In this document: positions 43,017 to 50,286 of the stretch, piece by piece
How the letters are laid out: each line of letters opens with the position of its first letter
How positions within the stretch are numbered: position 1 is the first letter of the stretch
Assembly: GCF_003058225.1 (NCBI RefSeq)
Contig: NZ_QBUG01000010.1
Span: forward strand, 124,001 to 188,000
DNA length: 64,000 bases
Origin: Promicromonospora sp. AC04
GTDB lineage: Bacteria > Actinomycetota > Actinomycetes > Actinomycetales > Cellulomonadaceae
Direction of reading: 5' to 3'
The notes under the pieces: generated by a model
Told to the model about the DNA's origin: nothing
Database searches by the model: none
What the model saw: the letters and a program-made list of their open reading frames with translations, nothing else
Translations under genes and position numbers: made by a program

Positions 43017-44152
43017 GAGTCGCGGAGTCGCTCGGTGTGGGCCTGCTCGTCGTCGTCGGTGCCTGGCTGGTGCTGGCGCGCGGTGGTCGTCGGTTGCGGG
43101 ACGTGCTGGCTCCTTCCGGTCCCGGTCCTGTCTCTAGCCGCGCTCCGGGTGTTGCTCCAGGTGCCGCGGCGGTGTCGGTCGGGGCGGCTGAGGCTGGGCG
43201 GGGTCGCAAGCGACCGGCCGGACGAGGTCCCGGCGGTGACGTCCGCGTGGTCGTGCTGCAGGTCGTCGCCCTTCTCAGGGCAGGGTCGCCACCCGGTGCG
43301 GCGTGGTCGCGCGCGGTCGGCGTCGAAGTAGACCTCGCCGGCGTGCCCGATATCGCAGCGCTCGCCCGGGTGCTCGGCGTCCGGCACGCGGAAGCGGTGG
43401 TCGCCGCGACCAGGCTCGCGCTCGACGTCGGGGCGCCGCTCGGGCGGGTCCTGGAGCAGGTCGCCGGAACGCTCGTCGCGGAGGCCGAGGCGCGAGCCGA
43501 ACGAGACGCGGCGCTCGCCGGTCCGCGGACGACGGGGCGGCTGCTCATGTGGTTGCCGATCGCCGGCGGGTTCCTCGGGTGGGCCCTCGGTGCCGACCCG
43601 GTGGCCACCGCGACGGACGGTGGTGTCGGCACGGCCGCGGTGGGCGCCGGCCTGGTGCTGCTCGTTGCCGGACGGGTCTGGTCGGACCGGCTGGTGGGCG
43701 CCGCCCGCGGCGCCGACCGGGCTGGCGTGGACGTCCAGGTGGTGCTGGAGCTCGTGGCTGGCGCCATGCGGGCCGGTGCGGGTGTGCCGCGCGCGCTCGA
43801 GGCGACGGGCGCCGCGGTCGGCGGGCCCGACGGCGAGGTGCTCACCCGGGCGGCGCACGCCCTGGTGCTCGGCGCCACGTGGGACCGGGCGTGGGCGTAC
43901 GCCCCGGCAGTGCTCGACCCGATGGTCCGCGCGCTGCGCGGCGCCTGGCTGGACGGTGCCGCACCGGGGGAAGCGCTCCGCGCCGCCGGTGAGGAGGTGC
44001 GGCACGTCCGGAGCTCCGCGGCGCGGACGGCGGCCGCCCGGCTCGGGGTGCGGCTCGTGCTTCCGCTCGGCGTCTGCTACCTGCCGGCGTTCGTGCTGGT
44101 GGGCCTGGTCCCGGTGCTGCTGGCGCTGGGGATCGACCTGCTCACGGGCTGA
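43013..44152 (+). CDS. Fused TadB-TadC inner-membrane platform protein
   Basis: 379 residues, GTG overlapping the tadA stop. Two type II secretion F-like repeats are visible: the first around residues 75-190 (LQVVALLRAGSPPGAAWSRAV ... LAGPRTTGRLLMWLPIAGG) and the second around 240-375 (LELVAGAMRAGAGVPRALEATG ... LGVRLVLPLGVCYLPAFVLVGLVPVL). Usually tadB and tadC are separate genes, so this is a natural fusion with no frameshift seen. Membrane segments occur near the N-terminus, in the middle and at the end. Confidence 0.8.
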   Translation: MRVAESLGVGLLVVVGAWLVLARGGRRLRDVLAPSGPGPVSSRAPGVAPGAAAVSVGAAEAGRGRKRPAGRGPGGDVRVVVLQVVALLRAGSPPGAAWSRAVGVEVDLAGVPDIAALARVLGVRHAEAVVAATRLALDVGAPLGRVLEQVAGTLVAEAEARAERDAALAGPRTTGRLLMWLPIAGGFLGWALGADPVATATDGGVGTAAVGAGLVLLVAGRVWSDRLVGAARGADRAGVDVQVVLELVAGAMRAGAGVPRALEATGAAVGGPDGEVLTRAAHALVLGATWDRAWAYAPAVLDPMVRALRGAWLDGAAPGEALRAAGEEVRHVRSSAARTAAARLGVRLVLPLGVCYLPAFVLVGLVPVLLALGIDLLTG

Positions 44153-44252
44153 GCCGGGACTCGCCTGGGGGCCCCAGAGGTCCCGGTGACCGGCGTCGGG
44201 CAGTCGGCGTCGGGCAGGAAAGAGGACTTCGGCGCGCTCGCGTGCGTCGATG

Positions 44253-44274
44253 CCGTCCGCCGCACGGCGGACGG
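44253..44274 (+). terminator. Perfect 10-bp hairpin between the platform and pilin genes
   Basis: CCGTCCGCCG-CA-CGGCGGACGG in the 198-bp gap of the Tad operon. The gap also has two copies of CGGCGTCGGGCAG (44191-44203 and 44205-44217). It may be a partial terminator or processing site that sets pilin levels apart from the machinery. Confidence 0.5.
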
Positions 44275-44350
44275 GGCCTGCTGCGGCGGGCCGTACAGGG
44301 TGCCCGCGTGCGGGCCGGATGCCCGGACACGGGCTGGAGAAGGAGGAGAC

Positions 44351-44569
44351 ATGACGATGACGACGGCGGTGGCCTGCCCCGAACCGGAGGACCGGTCGCA
44401 GGCGGAGGTCGACGGGCGCGAGTCGGAGAGAGGGCTGGCTACCGCCGAATACGCGATCGCGACGCTCGCCGCGGCCGGCTTCGCGGGCGCGCTGATGGTG
44501 GTCCTCAAGGGGGGTGACGTGAAGGGGATGCTCACGTCGCTGATCCACTCGGCGCTCTCGATCGGCTGA
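44351..44569 (+). CDS. DUF4244 Flp-pilin-like protein
   Basis: 72 residues with AGGAGGAG ribosome binding site. A short charged leader precedes RGLATAEYAIATLAAAGFAGALMVVL: Gly before the prepilin-type cleavage, Glu at the +5-like position, then one hydrophobic helix. It is the probable pilus subunit of the Tad system. Actinobacteria use this DUF4244 form in place of canonical Flp. Confidence 0.85.
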   Translation: MTMTTAVACPEPEDRSQAEVDGRESERGLATAEYAIATLAAAGFAGALMVVLKGGDVKGMLTSLIHSALSIG

Positions 44570-44572
44570 CCC

Positions 44573-44917
44573 ATGGCGGAGCGTGAGTCGGAACGGGGCA
44601 CGGTCACGGCGGAGCTGGCCATCGGGCTGCCCGTCGTGGTCCTCGTGCTCGTCGCCGTGCTCACCCTCGCGGCCGCGTCCACGGCGCAGATGCGTGCCCT
44701 GGACGCGGCCCGTGCGGGGGCGCGGGCGGTGGCGATCGGGGAGCAGGGGCCGGCGGTGGCAGCCGCGGTGACGCGGGTCGGAGGGCCCGAGGCCGAGGTG
44801 TCGGTCGCTCACGAGGGCGAGTGGGCCCGCGTGACGGTTACGCGGCCGGTCGCGGGCGGCTGGCTGGCCGGGCCGCTGCGAGCCACCGGCACGGCGGTTG
44901 CCTGGGTGGAGCCATGA
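44573..44917 (+). CDS. TadE-like pseudopilin
   Basis: 114 residues. Leader ESERGTVTAELAIGLPVVVLVLVAVLTLAAA: the TadE-type G|TVTAE cleavage region, a single membrane helix, then QMRALDAARAGARAVA. A minor pilin that processes or primes the fibre. It lies 3 bp after the pilin-like gene and overlaps the next start. Confidence 0.82.
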   Translation: MAERESERGTVTAELAIGLPVVVLVLVAVLTLAAASTAQMRALDAARAGARAVAIGEQGPAVAAAVTRVGGPEAEVSVAHEGEWARVTVTRPVAGGWLAGPLRATGTAVAWVEP

Positions 44918-45318
44918 GCGCCAGGTGGCGTGATCCGGAACGTGGCGCGGGCACCGTCCTGGTGCTCGGGATCGTCGCCGCGACGCTGCTGCTCGCCCTC
45001 GGGATCGCGGCGCTCGGCACCGCCCAGAACGTCCGCGGCGCGACACAGGCAGCGGCGGACCTCGGCGCCCTCGCCGGCGCCACCGCCCTGCGTGACGGCT
45101 TCGACCCGTGCGGGACGGCGGGCGCGGTCGTGGCGCGCAACGGTGCCGAGATCGCGTCGTGCGAGGTGCTCGGCGGAGGTGTGGTGCGGGTAGTGGCGAC
45201 ACGTGCAGCCGCCGGGCCGGGCGGGGAGCTCGGTAGCGCCCTGGGTCAGGCGCGGGCGTCCGCGCGAGCCGGGCCGCGGGTCGGTGCGCCGCCGGAGAAC
45301 GGATCAGAAATGGGATGA
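44914..45318 (+). CDS. TadG-like (Rv3660c-neighbour type) pilus-assembly protein
   Basis: 134 residues. RGAGTVLVLGIVAATLLLALGIAALG is the membrane helix, followed by NVRGATQAAADLGALAGATAL, the conserved TadE/G family helix. Two Cys (CGTAG... and SCEVLG) could form a disulfide outside. ATG overlapping the TadE stop. Last gene of the Tad operon. Confidence 0.8.
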   Translation: MSARWRDPERGAGTVLVLGIVAATLLLALGIAALGTAQNVRGATQAAADLGALAGATALRDGFDPCGTAGAVVARNGAEIASCEVLGGGVVRVVATRAAAGPGGELGSALGQARASARAGPRVGAPPENGSEMG

Positions 45319-45372
45319 CATGGCTTCCATACGCCTCGTAGTATTCCTGCTATGGATAGTACGGAGGATGCG

Positions 45373-46329
45373 ATGAGCGCTCAGGATGCGCTTTCGCCGT
45401 CGGGCGACGTTGCGCTCGACGTGCGTGACCTACGGATGCGGTACGGGACGAAGGACGTGCTCACGGGGGTGTCGTTCGCGGCGCTCCGGGGTGAGGTTCT
45501 CGCCCTGCTCGGCCCCAACGGCGCGGGCAAGACCACCACCATCGAGATCCTCGAGGGCTTCCGCATGCGGTCGGCAGGTGAGGTCTCGGTGCTCGGGGAA
45601 GACCCGGCGCACGGCGGTGAGGCATGGCGCGCGCGGCTGGGCGTCGTGCTCCAGTCCTGGCGGGACCACGGCCGGTGGCGGGTGCGGGACCTGCTCGGGT
45701 ACCTCGCGCGGTTCTACCGCCCGTACGCGACCGCGGAGGTCTCGCGGCCGTGGGACGTGGACGAGCTGATCAAGGTCGTGGGCCTAGCGGAGCTCGCGAA
45801 CGCCAAGGTGATGACGCTGTCGGGCGGTCAGCGGCGGCGCCTGGACGTGGCGATCGGCATCGTCGGGCGGCCGGAGCTCGTGTTCCTCGACGAGCCGACG
45901 GCGGGTTTCGACCCGCATGCCCGGCGGGAGTTCCACGACCTGGTGCACCGCCTGGCGGACTTCGAGAACACGACGGTCCTGCTCACGACGCACGACCTGG
46001 ACGAGGCCGAGAAGCTGGCCGACCGGATCCTGGTGCTCGACGAGGGCACGATCATCGCCAACGGTTCCGCGGACCAGCTGGCGCGCGAGCTGACCACCCA
46101 GGCGGAGGTGCGCTGGACGTCCGAGGGGCGCCGGCACGTGCACGCCGTGACGGAGGGTGACCCCACCGGGTTCGTCCGTCAGCTGCTGACCGGCGACCTC
46201 GGCGTCACCGAGCTGGAGGTCAAGCGGGCCAGCCTCGAGGACACCTACATGTCGCTCGTCCACCGGGCCGAGACGGACCAAGCACAGCAGACCGATCGGA
46301 CCGAGCAGACAGAGGAGGTGCAGTCATGA
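45373..46329 (+). CDS. ABC-2 exporter ATPase
   Basis: 318 residues from the ATG at 45373 (GGAGG 5 bp upstream; an in-frame ATG at 45352 is possible). Walker A LLGPNGAGKTTTIEILEGF, signature LSGGQRRRLDVAIGI, Walker B LVFLDEPTAGFDP, H-loop TTHDLDEAEKLAD. DrrA-like drug/lipid exporter ATPases have this shape. An AT-rich imperfect dyad (45338-45362) upstream is a promoter/operator candidate for the downstream XRE gene's product. Confidence 0.92.
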   Translation: MSAQDALSPSGDVALDVRDLRMRYGTKDVLTGVSFAALRGEVLALLGPNGAGKTTTIEILEGFRMRSAGEVSVLGEDPAHGGEAWRARLGVVLQSWRDHGRWRVRDLLGYLARFYRPYATAEVSRPWDVDELIKVVGLAELANAKVMTLSGGQRRRLDVAIGIVGRPELVFLDEPTAGFDPHARREFHDLVHRLADFENTTVLLTTHDLDEAEKLADRILVLDEGTIIANGSADQLARELTTQAEVRWTSEGRRHVHAVTEGDPTGFVRQLLTGDLGVTELEVKRASLEDTYMSLVHRAETDQAQQTDRTEQTEEVQS

Positions 46330-47192
46330 CCACGACCACGCAGCCGGAGGCACGCTGGGCGGCCGTGCGGGCCGGGCTCACCCGGGGCTGGCTCGAGACC
46401 AAGTACTCGATCAAGGAGCCGGGCGACCTCGTCTGGATCCTGGCGTTCCCCGTCATCTACGCCGTGGTTCTGCTGTTCATGCGGGGCAGCACGGTGCCGG
46501 GCACCGACTTCGCGCTGGGGGCCATGGTGCTGCCGAGCCTCGTCGGCATGGGGATCGCGTTCGGCGGGCTGACCGGGCCCGCCAGCACGATCGCCGTGGA
46601 CCGGGAGGACGGGACACTGCTCCGGGCGAAGGCGACGCCCAACGGGATGATCGGCTACCTGGTCGGCAAGATCCTGATGTTCGCGCTGACCACGCTGGTG
46701 AGCCTGATCGTGATGGTCATCCCCGGGGTCATGGTCGCCGGCGACCTGCGGCTGGACGCCCGTACCTGGCTCCTGCTGACACTGATCTTCCTGGTCGGCA
46801 TGGTTGCCACCGTCCCGATCAGCGTCGCGCTCGGGTCGCTGCTCAAGACCTCTTCGCAGACGGGGCTGCTGTTCCTGGGGTCGATGCTCCTGATCGTCCC
46901 GTCCGGCATCTTCTACCCGATCACCGCACTTCCCGAGTGGCTCCAGTGGGTGGGTCAGGCGTTCCCGTACTACTGGCTCGGGCTCGGCGCCCGGTCGGCG
47001 ATGCTCCCGGAGAGCATGGCCGCCGCGGAGATCGGCGGGTCGTGGCGCACTCTCGAGATGTTCGGGGTGCTCGGCGTCTGGGCAGTCGTGGGTATGGTGC
47101 TCGCGCCGATCGTGCTTCGCAGGATGGCCCGCAGGGAGTCGGGTTCCACAGTGGCGGCGGCGCGGGAGCGCTACATGACCAAGGGGTACTGA
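46326..47192 (+). CDS. ABC-2 exporter permease
   Basis: 288 residues, six hydrophobic segments. ABC-2 membrane domain with FGGLTGPASTIAVDREDGTLLRAKATP after helix 2 and IFYPITALPEWLQWVGQAFPYYW before the last helices. Start overlaps the ATPase stop. It exports an unknown substrate with its partner ATPase. Confidence 0.9.
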   Translation: MTTTTQPEARWAAVRAGLTRGWLETKYSIKEPGDLVWILAFPVIYAVVLLFMRGSTVPGTDFALGAMVLPSLVGMGIAFGGLTGPASTIAVDREDGTLLRAKATPNGMIGYLVGKILMFALTTLVSLIVMVIPGVMVAGDLRLDARTWLLLTLIFLVGMVATVPISVALGSLLKTSSQTGLLFLGSMLLIVPSGIFYPITALPEWLQWVGQAFPYYWLGLGARSAMLPESMAAAEIGGSWRTLEMFGVLGVWAVVGMVLAPIVLRRMARRESGSTVAAARERYMTKGY

Positions 47193-47193
47193 G

Positions 47194-47430
47194 TTGGTGG
47201 GGGAGCAGCCCGACGTCGTCCACAACCGCATTGCGATGCTGCGTGCCGAACGGGGCATCTCGCGGCGTGAGCTGTCGGAGGCACTCGGGGTGCACTACCA
47301 GACCGTCGGGTACCTCGAGCGCGGCGAGTACAGCCCGTCGCTGTACCTCGCGCTGCGGATAGCGGAGTACTTCGGCGTCGCCGTCGAGGTCGTGTTCTCG
47401 ACGAGCCCGTTCAAACGCCTGGGCGAGTAG
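47194..47430 (+). CDS. XRE-family HTH regulator of the exporter operon
   Basis: 78 residues, TTG (47194) or GTG (47197) start 1-4 bp after the permease stop. A compact XRE domain: RIAMLRAERGISRRELSEALGVHYQTVGYLERGEYSPSLYLALRIAEYFGVAVEVVF. Such small regulators are often encoded last in ABC-2 operons and control them; direct evidence here is only position. Confidence 0.82.
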   Translation: MVGEQPDVVHNRIAMLRAERGISRRELSEALGVHYQTVGYLERGEYSPSLYLALRIAEYFGVAVEVVFSTSPFKRLGE

Positions 47431-47435
47431 ATCTC

Positions 47436-47498
47436 GGTTGTGGGCGCGACCGTTGCGACTGTATGTCCGACTTAGGCGCCATGGTCGCGCCCACAACC
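47436..47498 (+). terminator. 16-bp perfect stem between convergent genes
   Basis: GGTTGTGGGCGCGACC at 47436-47451 and its exact complement at 47483-47498, with a 31-nt loop. It is in the gap between the XRE gene and the helicase gene and could terminate both. The long loop is unusual for a simple terminator. Confidence 0.7.
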
Positions 47499-47503
47499 AA
47501 GAC

Positions 47504-50143
47504 CTAGCCGCGCGCTCCGCCGTCGGGCGTGCCCTGGGGGACGTGGGACAGCACCGCGTCCAGGAGCCGTACGGCCGCGGCCTTGTCGAGCGGCGCGTTG
47601 TACGAGCCGCACTTCGGGGACTGCACGCATGCCGGGCACCCGTCGGCACAGGGGCAGGCCTCGATCGCGTCTCGGGTGGCCCGGAGCCACGTCGCGCCCA
47701 GGTCGTAGGCCCGCTCCGCGAAGCCCGCTCCGCCGGGGTAGGCGTCGTAGACGAACACCGTGGCCTCGCCGGTGTCGGGGTGCAGCTCGGTCGACACCCC
47801 GCCGAGGTCCCAGCGGTCGCACGTCGCCAGCAGGGGCAGCAGCCCGATCGACGCGTGCTCCGCGGCGTGCAGCGCACCCGGCGCCTGCTCGGGGGAGATG
47901 TCCGCGGCGCGCAGCACGAACTCCGGTACCGACCACCACACCGCGACGGTGCCGAGCGTGTGCTCGGGCAGCTCGAGCTGCTCCGTCCCCAGCACCTGCA
48001 TGTCCGGCACACGACGCCGCTGGAAGCTCACCACCTGCGACGTCACCTCGACCGACCCGAGGCCCCACGTCACGGGCCCCCACTCCCGGGTGACCAGGTC
48101 GTGGCCCGGGCCGTCCTCGCCCCCGTCGGGCCCTTCGGAGTCGTCCCAGCCCTCGATCGCCACCGACATGACCGAGCGAGACCACGTCCCGTAGTCGAGC
48201 TTTCGCCGCTGCACGACGGCGGTGTGGTCGGTCAGGTCGAGATACGTCACCACGTAGGTGGTGCCCTGGTGTACGTAGACGGCACCGTCGTGCACCTGGC
48301 CGTCCGCGGACGCCGCGTCGACCGTCCCGAGCATCCGGCCCGTCCCCTGCTCCACGACGCGCACCGGCGACCCACCCGCGCCGCGCAGGTCCGTGAGGCC
48401 AGCGGCGGCCTGGTGGTGGGTCCAGTACCACCCGGATGTCCGACGCCGGAGCGCACCCCGGGCGACCAGCACGTCCAGGATCCCGCGCACGTGGACAGGA
48501 TCGCCGAACGCCGCGAGGTCCTCGGTCCGCAGCGGCGCCTCCTGGGCCGCCGCGCACAGGTGCGGCGCCAGCACGTGGGGGTTCGCGGGGTCGAACACCG
48601 TGGCCTCGAGCGGGGCGTCGAACACCGCCTCGGGGTGGGTCACGAGGTAGGTGTCGAGCGGGTCCTCGCGCGCGACGAACGCGACCAGGCCGTCCGCGCC
48701 CGCGCGCCCGGCGCGGCCTGCCTGCTGCCACAGCGACATGCGCGTGCCCGGCCACCCGGCGATGAGCACCGCGTCCAGGCCGGAGATGTCCACACCGAGC
48801 TCGAGCGCGTTGGTCGTCGCCAGGCCGAGCAGGCCGCCCGTGCGGAGGGCCTGCTCCAGCTCGCGGCGCTCCTCCGGGAGATAGCCGCCGCGGTAGGCCG
48901 CGATCCGGCGGGCGGCGTCGGGGGCGTGGCGCAGATGGTCGCGGGCCTGCTGCGCCACGGACTCCGCGCCTCGGCGGGACCGGGTGAACGCGAGGCTGCG
49001 GGCGCCGGCCGCGGCGAGGTCGGCGAGCAGGTCGGCGACCTCGGCGGTCGCCGACCTGCGGGGGTGCTCCGGCGGGGCCTCGGTGGCGACGGCCTCGGTC
49101 TCCGGCTCCGGCTCGGCAGCGGCTAGGGCCCAGGGATCCGGTCCGGCGAGATCGGCTCGTTGCATCGAGTTCGGCTCATCGCTGGACCGATCTCGATGCG
49201 AACTGCCGACCTCGGCGGAGTCACCGTCAGCACGCGGTCGCCAGCCCATGATCTCGGGCGGCTGCCACAGCACCACGGTGCGGCGTCCGGAGGGGGAGGC
49301 GTCCTCCGTGACGGCGGCGACGTCGTCGGGCGGGATGCCGATGAGGCGGGCCGCGCTGACGGCGGGCTCGGCCGTCGTCGCCGAGGCGACGACGAAGGTG
49401 GGCGAACCCTCCCCGTACCGCGCCGCGAGGCGCGCCAGCCGGCGCAGCACCAGGGAGACGTGCGCGCCGAAGACGCCGCGGTAGGCGTGCCCCTCGTCGA
49501 CGACGACGTACCGCAGCCCCTTCAGCAGCCGTGACCAGCGGCGATGGTTCGGCAGCAGGGCGTAGTGGAGAAAGTCGGGGTTGGTGAGGACGACGTCGGC
49601 GTGGTCCTGCACCCAGGAGCGTTCCTCGCGGGAGGTGTCGCCGTCGCACGTGGCGACGCGGACATCCCGCGTGCCGGCCGCGTCGAGAAGGCGTTCGAGC
49701 CCGCTGAGCTGGTCCGCGGCCAGGGCCTTGGTGGGGCTGAGATAGATGGTCGTGGGGCGGACATGCGCCGACTGGATGTTCCCCGGGTCGAGCGTGGCGG
49801 CGGCAGCGGCGGTCCGGACCGCGGACAGCGCGGGCAGCCAGAACGCGAGCGACTTGCCCGAACCCGTCGACGTGGCCAGGGCGGTGTGCCGGCCCTGGTG
49901 GACGAGGTCGGCGGCCACTGCCTGGTGGGTCCAAGGCCGCTCGACGCCGAGCTTCCGGTACCCCTGCACCACCGTCGCGTCGGCCCAGGCGGGCCAGTCC
50001 GCGTGCTCGGCCTTGCGCTCCGGGAAGACGCGCGACGCCGTCAGCCGCTCGGCGCGCGCGCCACCGGCGAGGAGCACGTCGAGGAGGGGGTGGGTGGAGA
50101 CGTCGGGCACGCAGGACAGTGTCGCACTCGGGGTGTCTCTCAA
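47504..50143 (-). CDS. DEAD/DEAH helicase with DUF1998-type Zn-binding C-terminus (MrfA/Rv3649-like)
   Basis: 879 residues. Motif I in ATSTGSGKSLAF, Ia SPTKALAADQL, II VVDEGHAYRG (DEGH), III ASATTAEP, helicase C domain with TNALELGVDISGLDAVLIAGWPGTRMSLWQQAGRAGR. The C-terminal cysteine cluster CPCADGCPACVQSPKCGSYN binds metal. Known relatives repair mitomycin-type DNA damage. Around residues 305-350 it has an Asp/Glu/Ser/Pro-rich insertion (starting DSAEVGSSHRD) whose DNA is partly a palindrome (49162-49199). The N-terminal start is not certain; GTG codons at about 50104 are alternatives. Confidence 0.88.
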   Translation of the reverse strand: MRDTPSATLSCVPDVSTHPLLDVLLAGGARAERLTASRVFPERKAEHADWPAWADATVVQGYRKLGVERPWTHQAVAADLVHQGRHTALATSTGSGKSLAFWLPALSAVRTAAAAATLDPGNIQSAHVRPTTIYLSPTKALAADQLSGLERLLDAAGTRDVRVATCDGDTSREERSWVQDHADVVLTNPDFLHYALLPNHRRWSRLLKGLRYVVVDEGHAYRGVFGAHVSLVLRRLARLAARYGEGSPTFVVASATTAEPAVSAARLIGIPPDDVAAVTEDASPSGRRTVVLWQPPEIMGWRPRADGDSAEVGSSHRDRSSDEPNSMQRADLAGPDPWALAAAEPEPETEAVATEAPPEHPRRSATAEVADLLADLAAAGARSLAFTRSRRGAESVAQQARDHLRHAPDAARRIAAYRGGYLPEERRELEQALRTGGLLGLATTNALELGVDISGLDAVLIAGWPGTRMSLWQQAGRAGRAGADGLVAFVAREDPLDTYLVTHPEAVFDAPLEATVFDPANPHVLAPHLCAAAQEAPLRTEDLAAFGDPVHVRGILDVLVARGALRRRTSGWYWTHHQAAAGLTDLRGAGGSPVRVVEQGTGRMLGTVDAASADGQVHDGAVYVHQGTTYVVTYLDLTDHTAVVQRRKLDYGTWSRSVMSVAIEGWDDSEGPDGGEDGPGHDLVTREWGPVTWGLGSVEVTSQVVSFQRRRVPDMQVLGTEQLELPEHTLGTVAVWWSVPEFVLRAADISPEQAPGALHAAEHASIGLLPLLATCDRWDLGGVSTELHPDTGEATVFVYDAYPGGAGFAERAYDLGATWLRATRDAIEACPCADGCPACVQSPKCGSYNAPLDKAAAVRLLDAVLSHVPQGTPDGGARG
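49162..49199 (-). repeat. Palindrome inside the helicase coding region
   Basis: GCATCGAG at 49162-49169 and CTCGATGC at 49192-49199, with GTT and AAC flanking imperfectly. It falls in the family-atypical acidic insertion of the helicase. See the similar case inside moeA (58909-58949). Confidence 0.55.
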
Positions 50144-50286
50144 GGCGTGGTCAGGCTGCTCAGGGTGATCGGTATCGACTTGCTCAAGTCCGGAGAGTTC
50201 ACCCGCGAAATGGCTGAGTGGCGCGCCACGGCGCAGGTAGGTTCACGCCGTCACACCAGTTCAAGCGGTTGCCGCAGGAGGACTTG

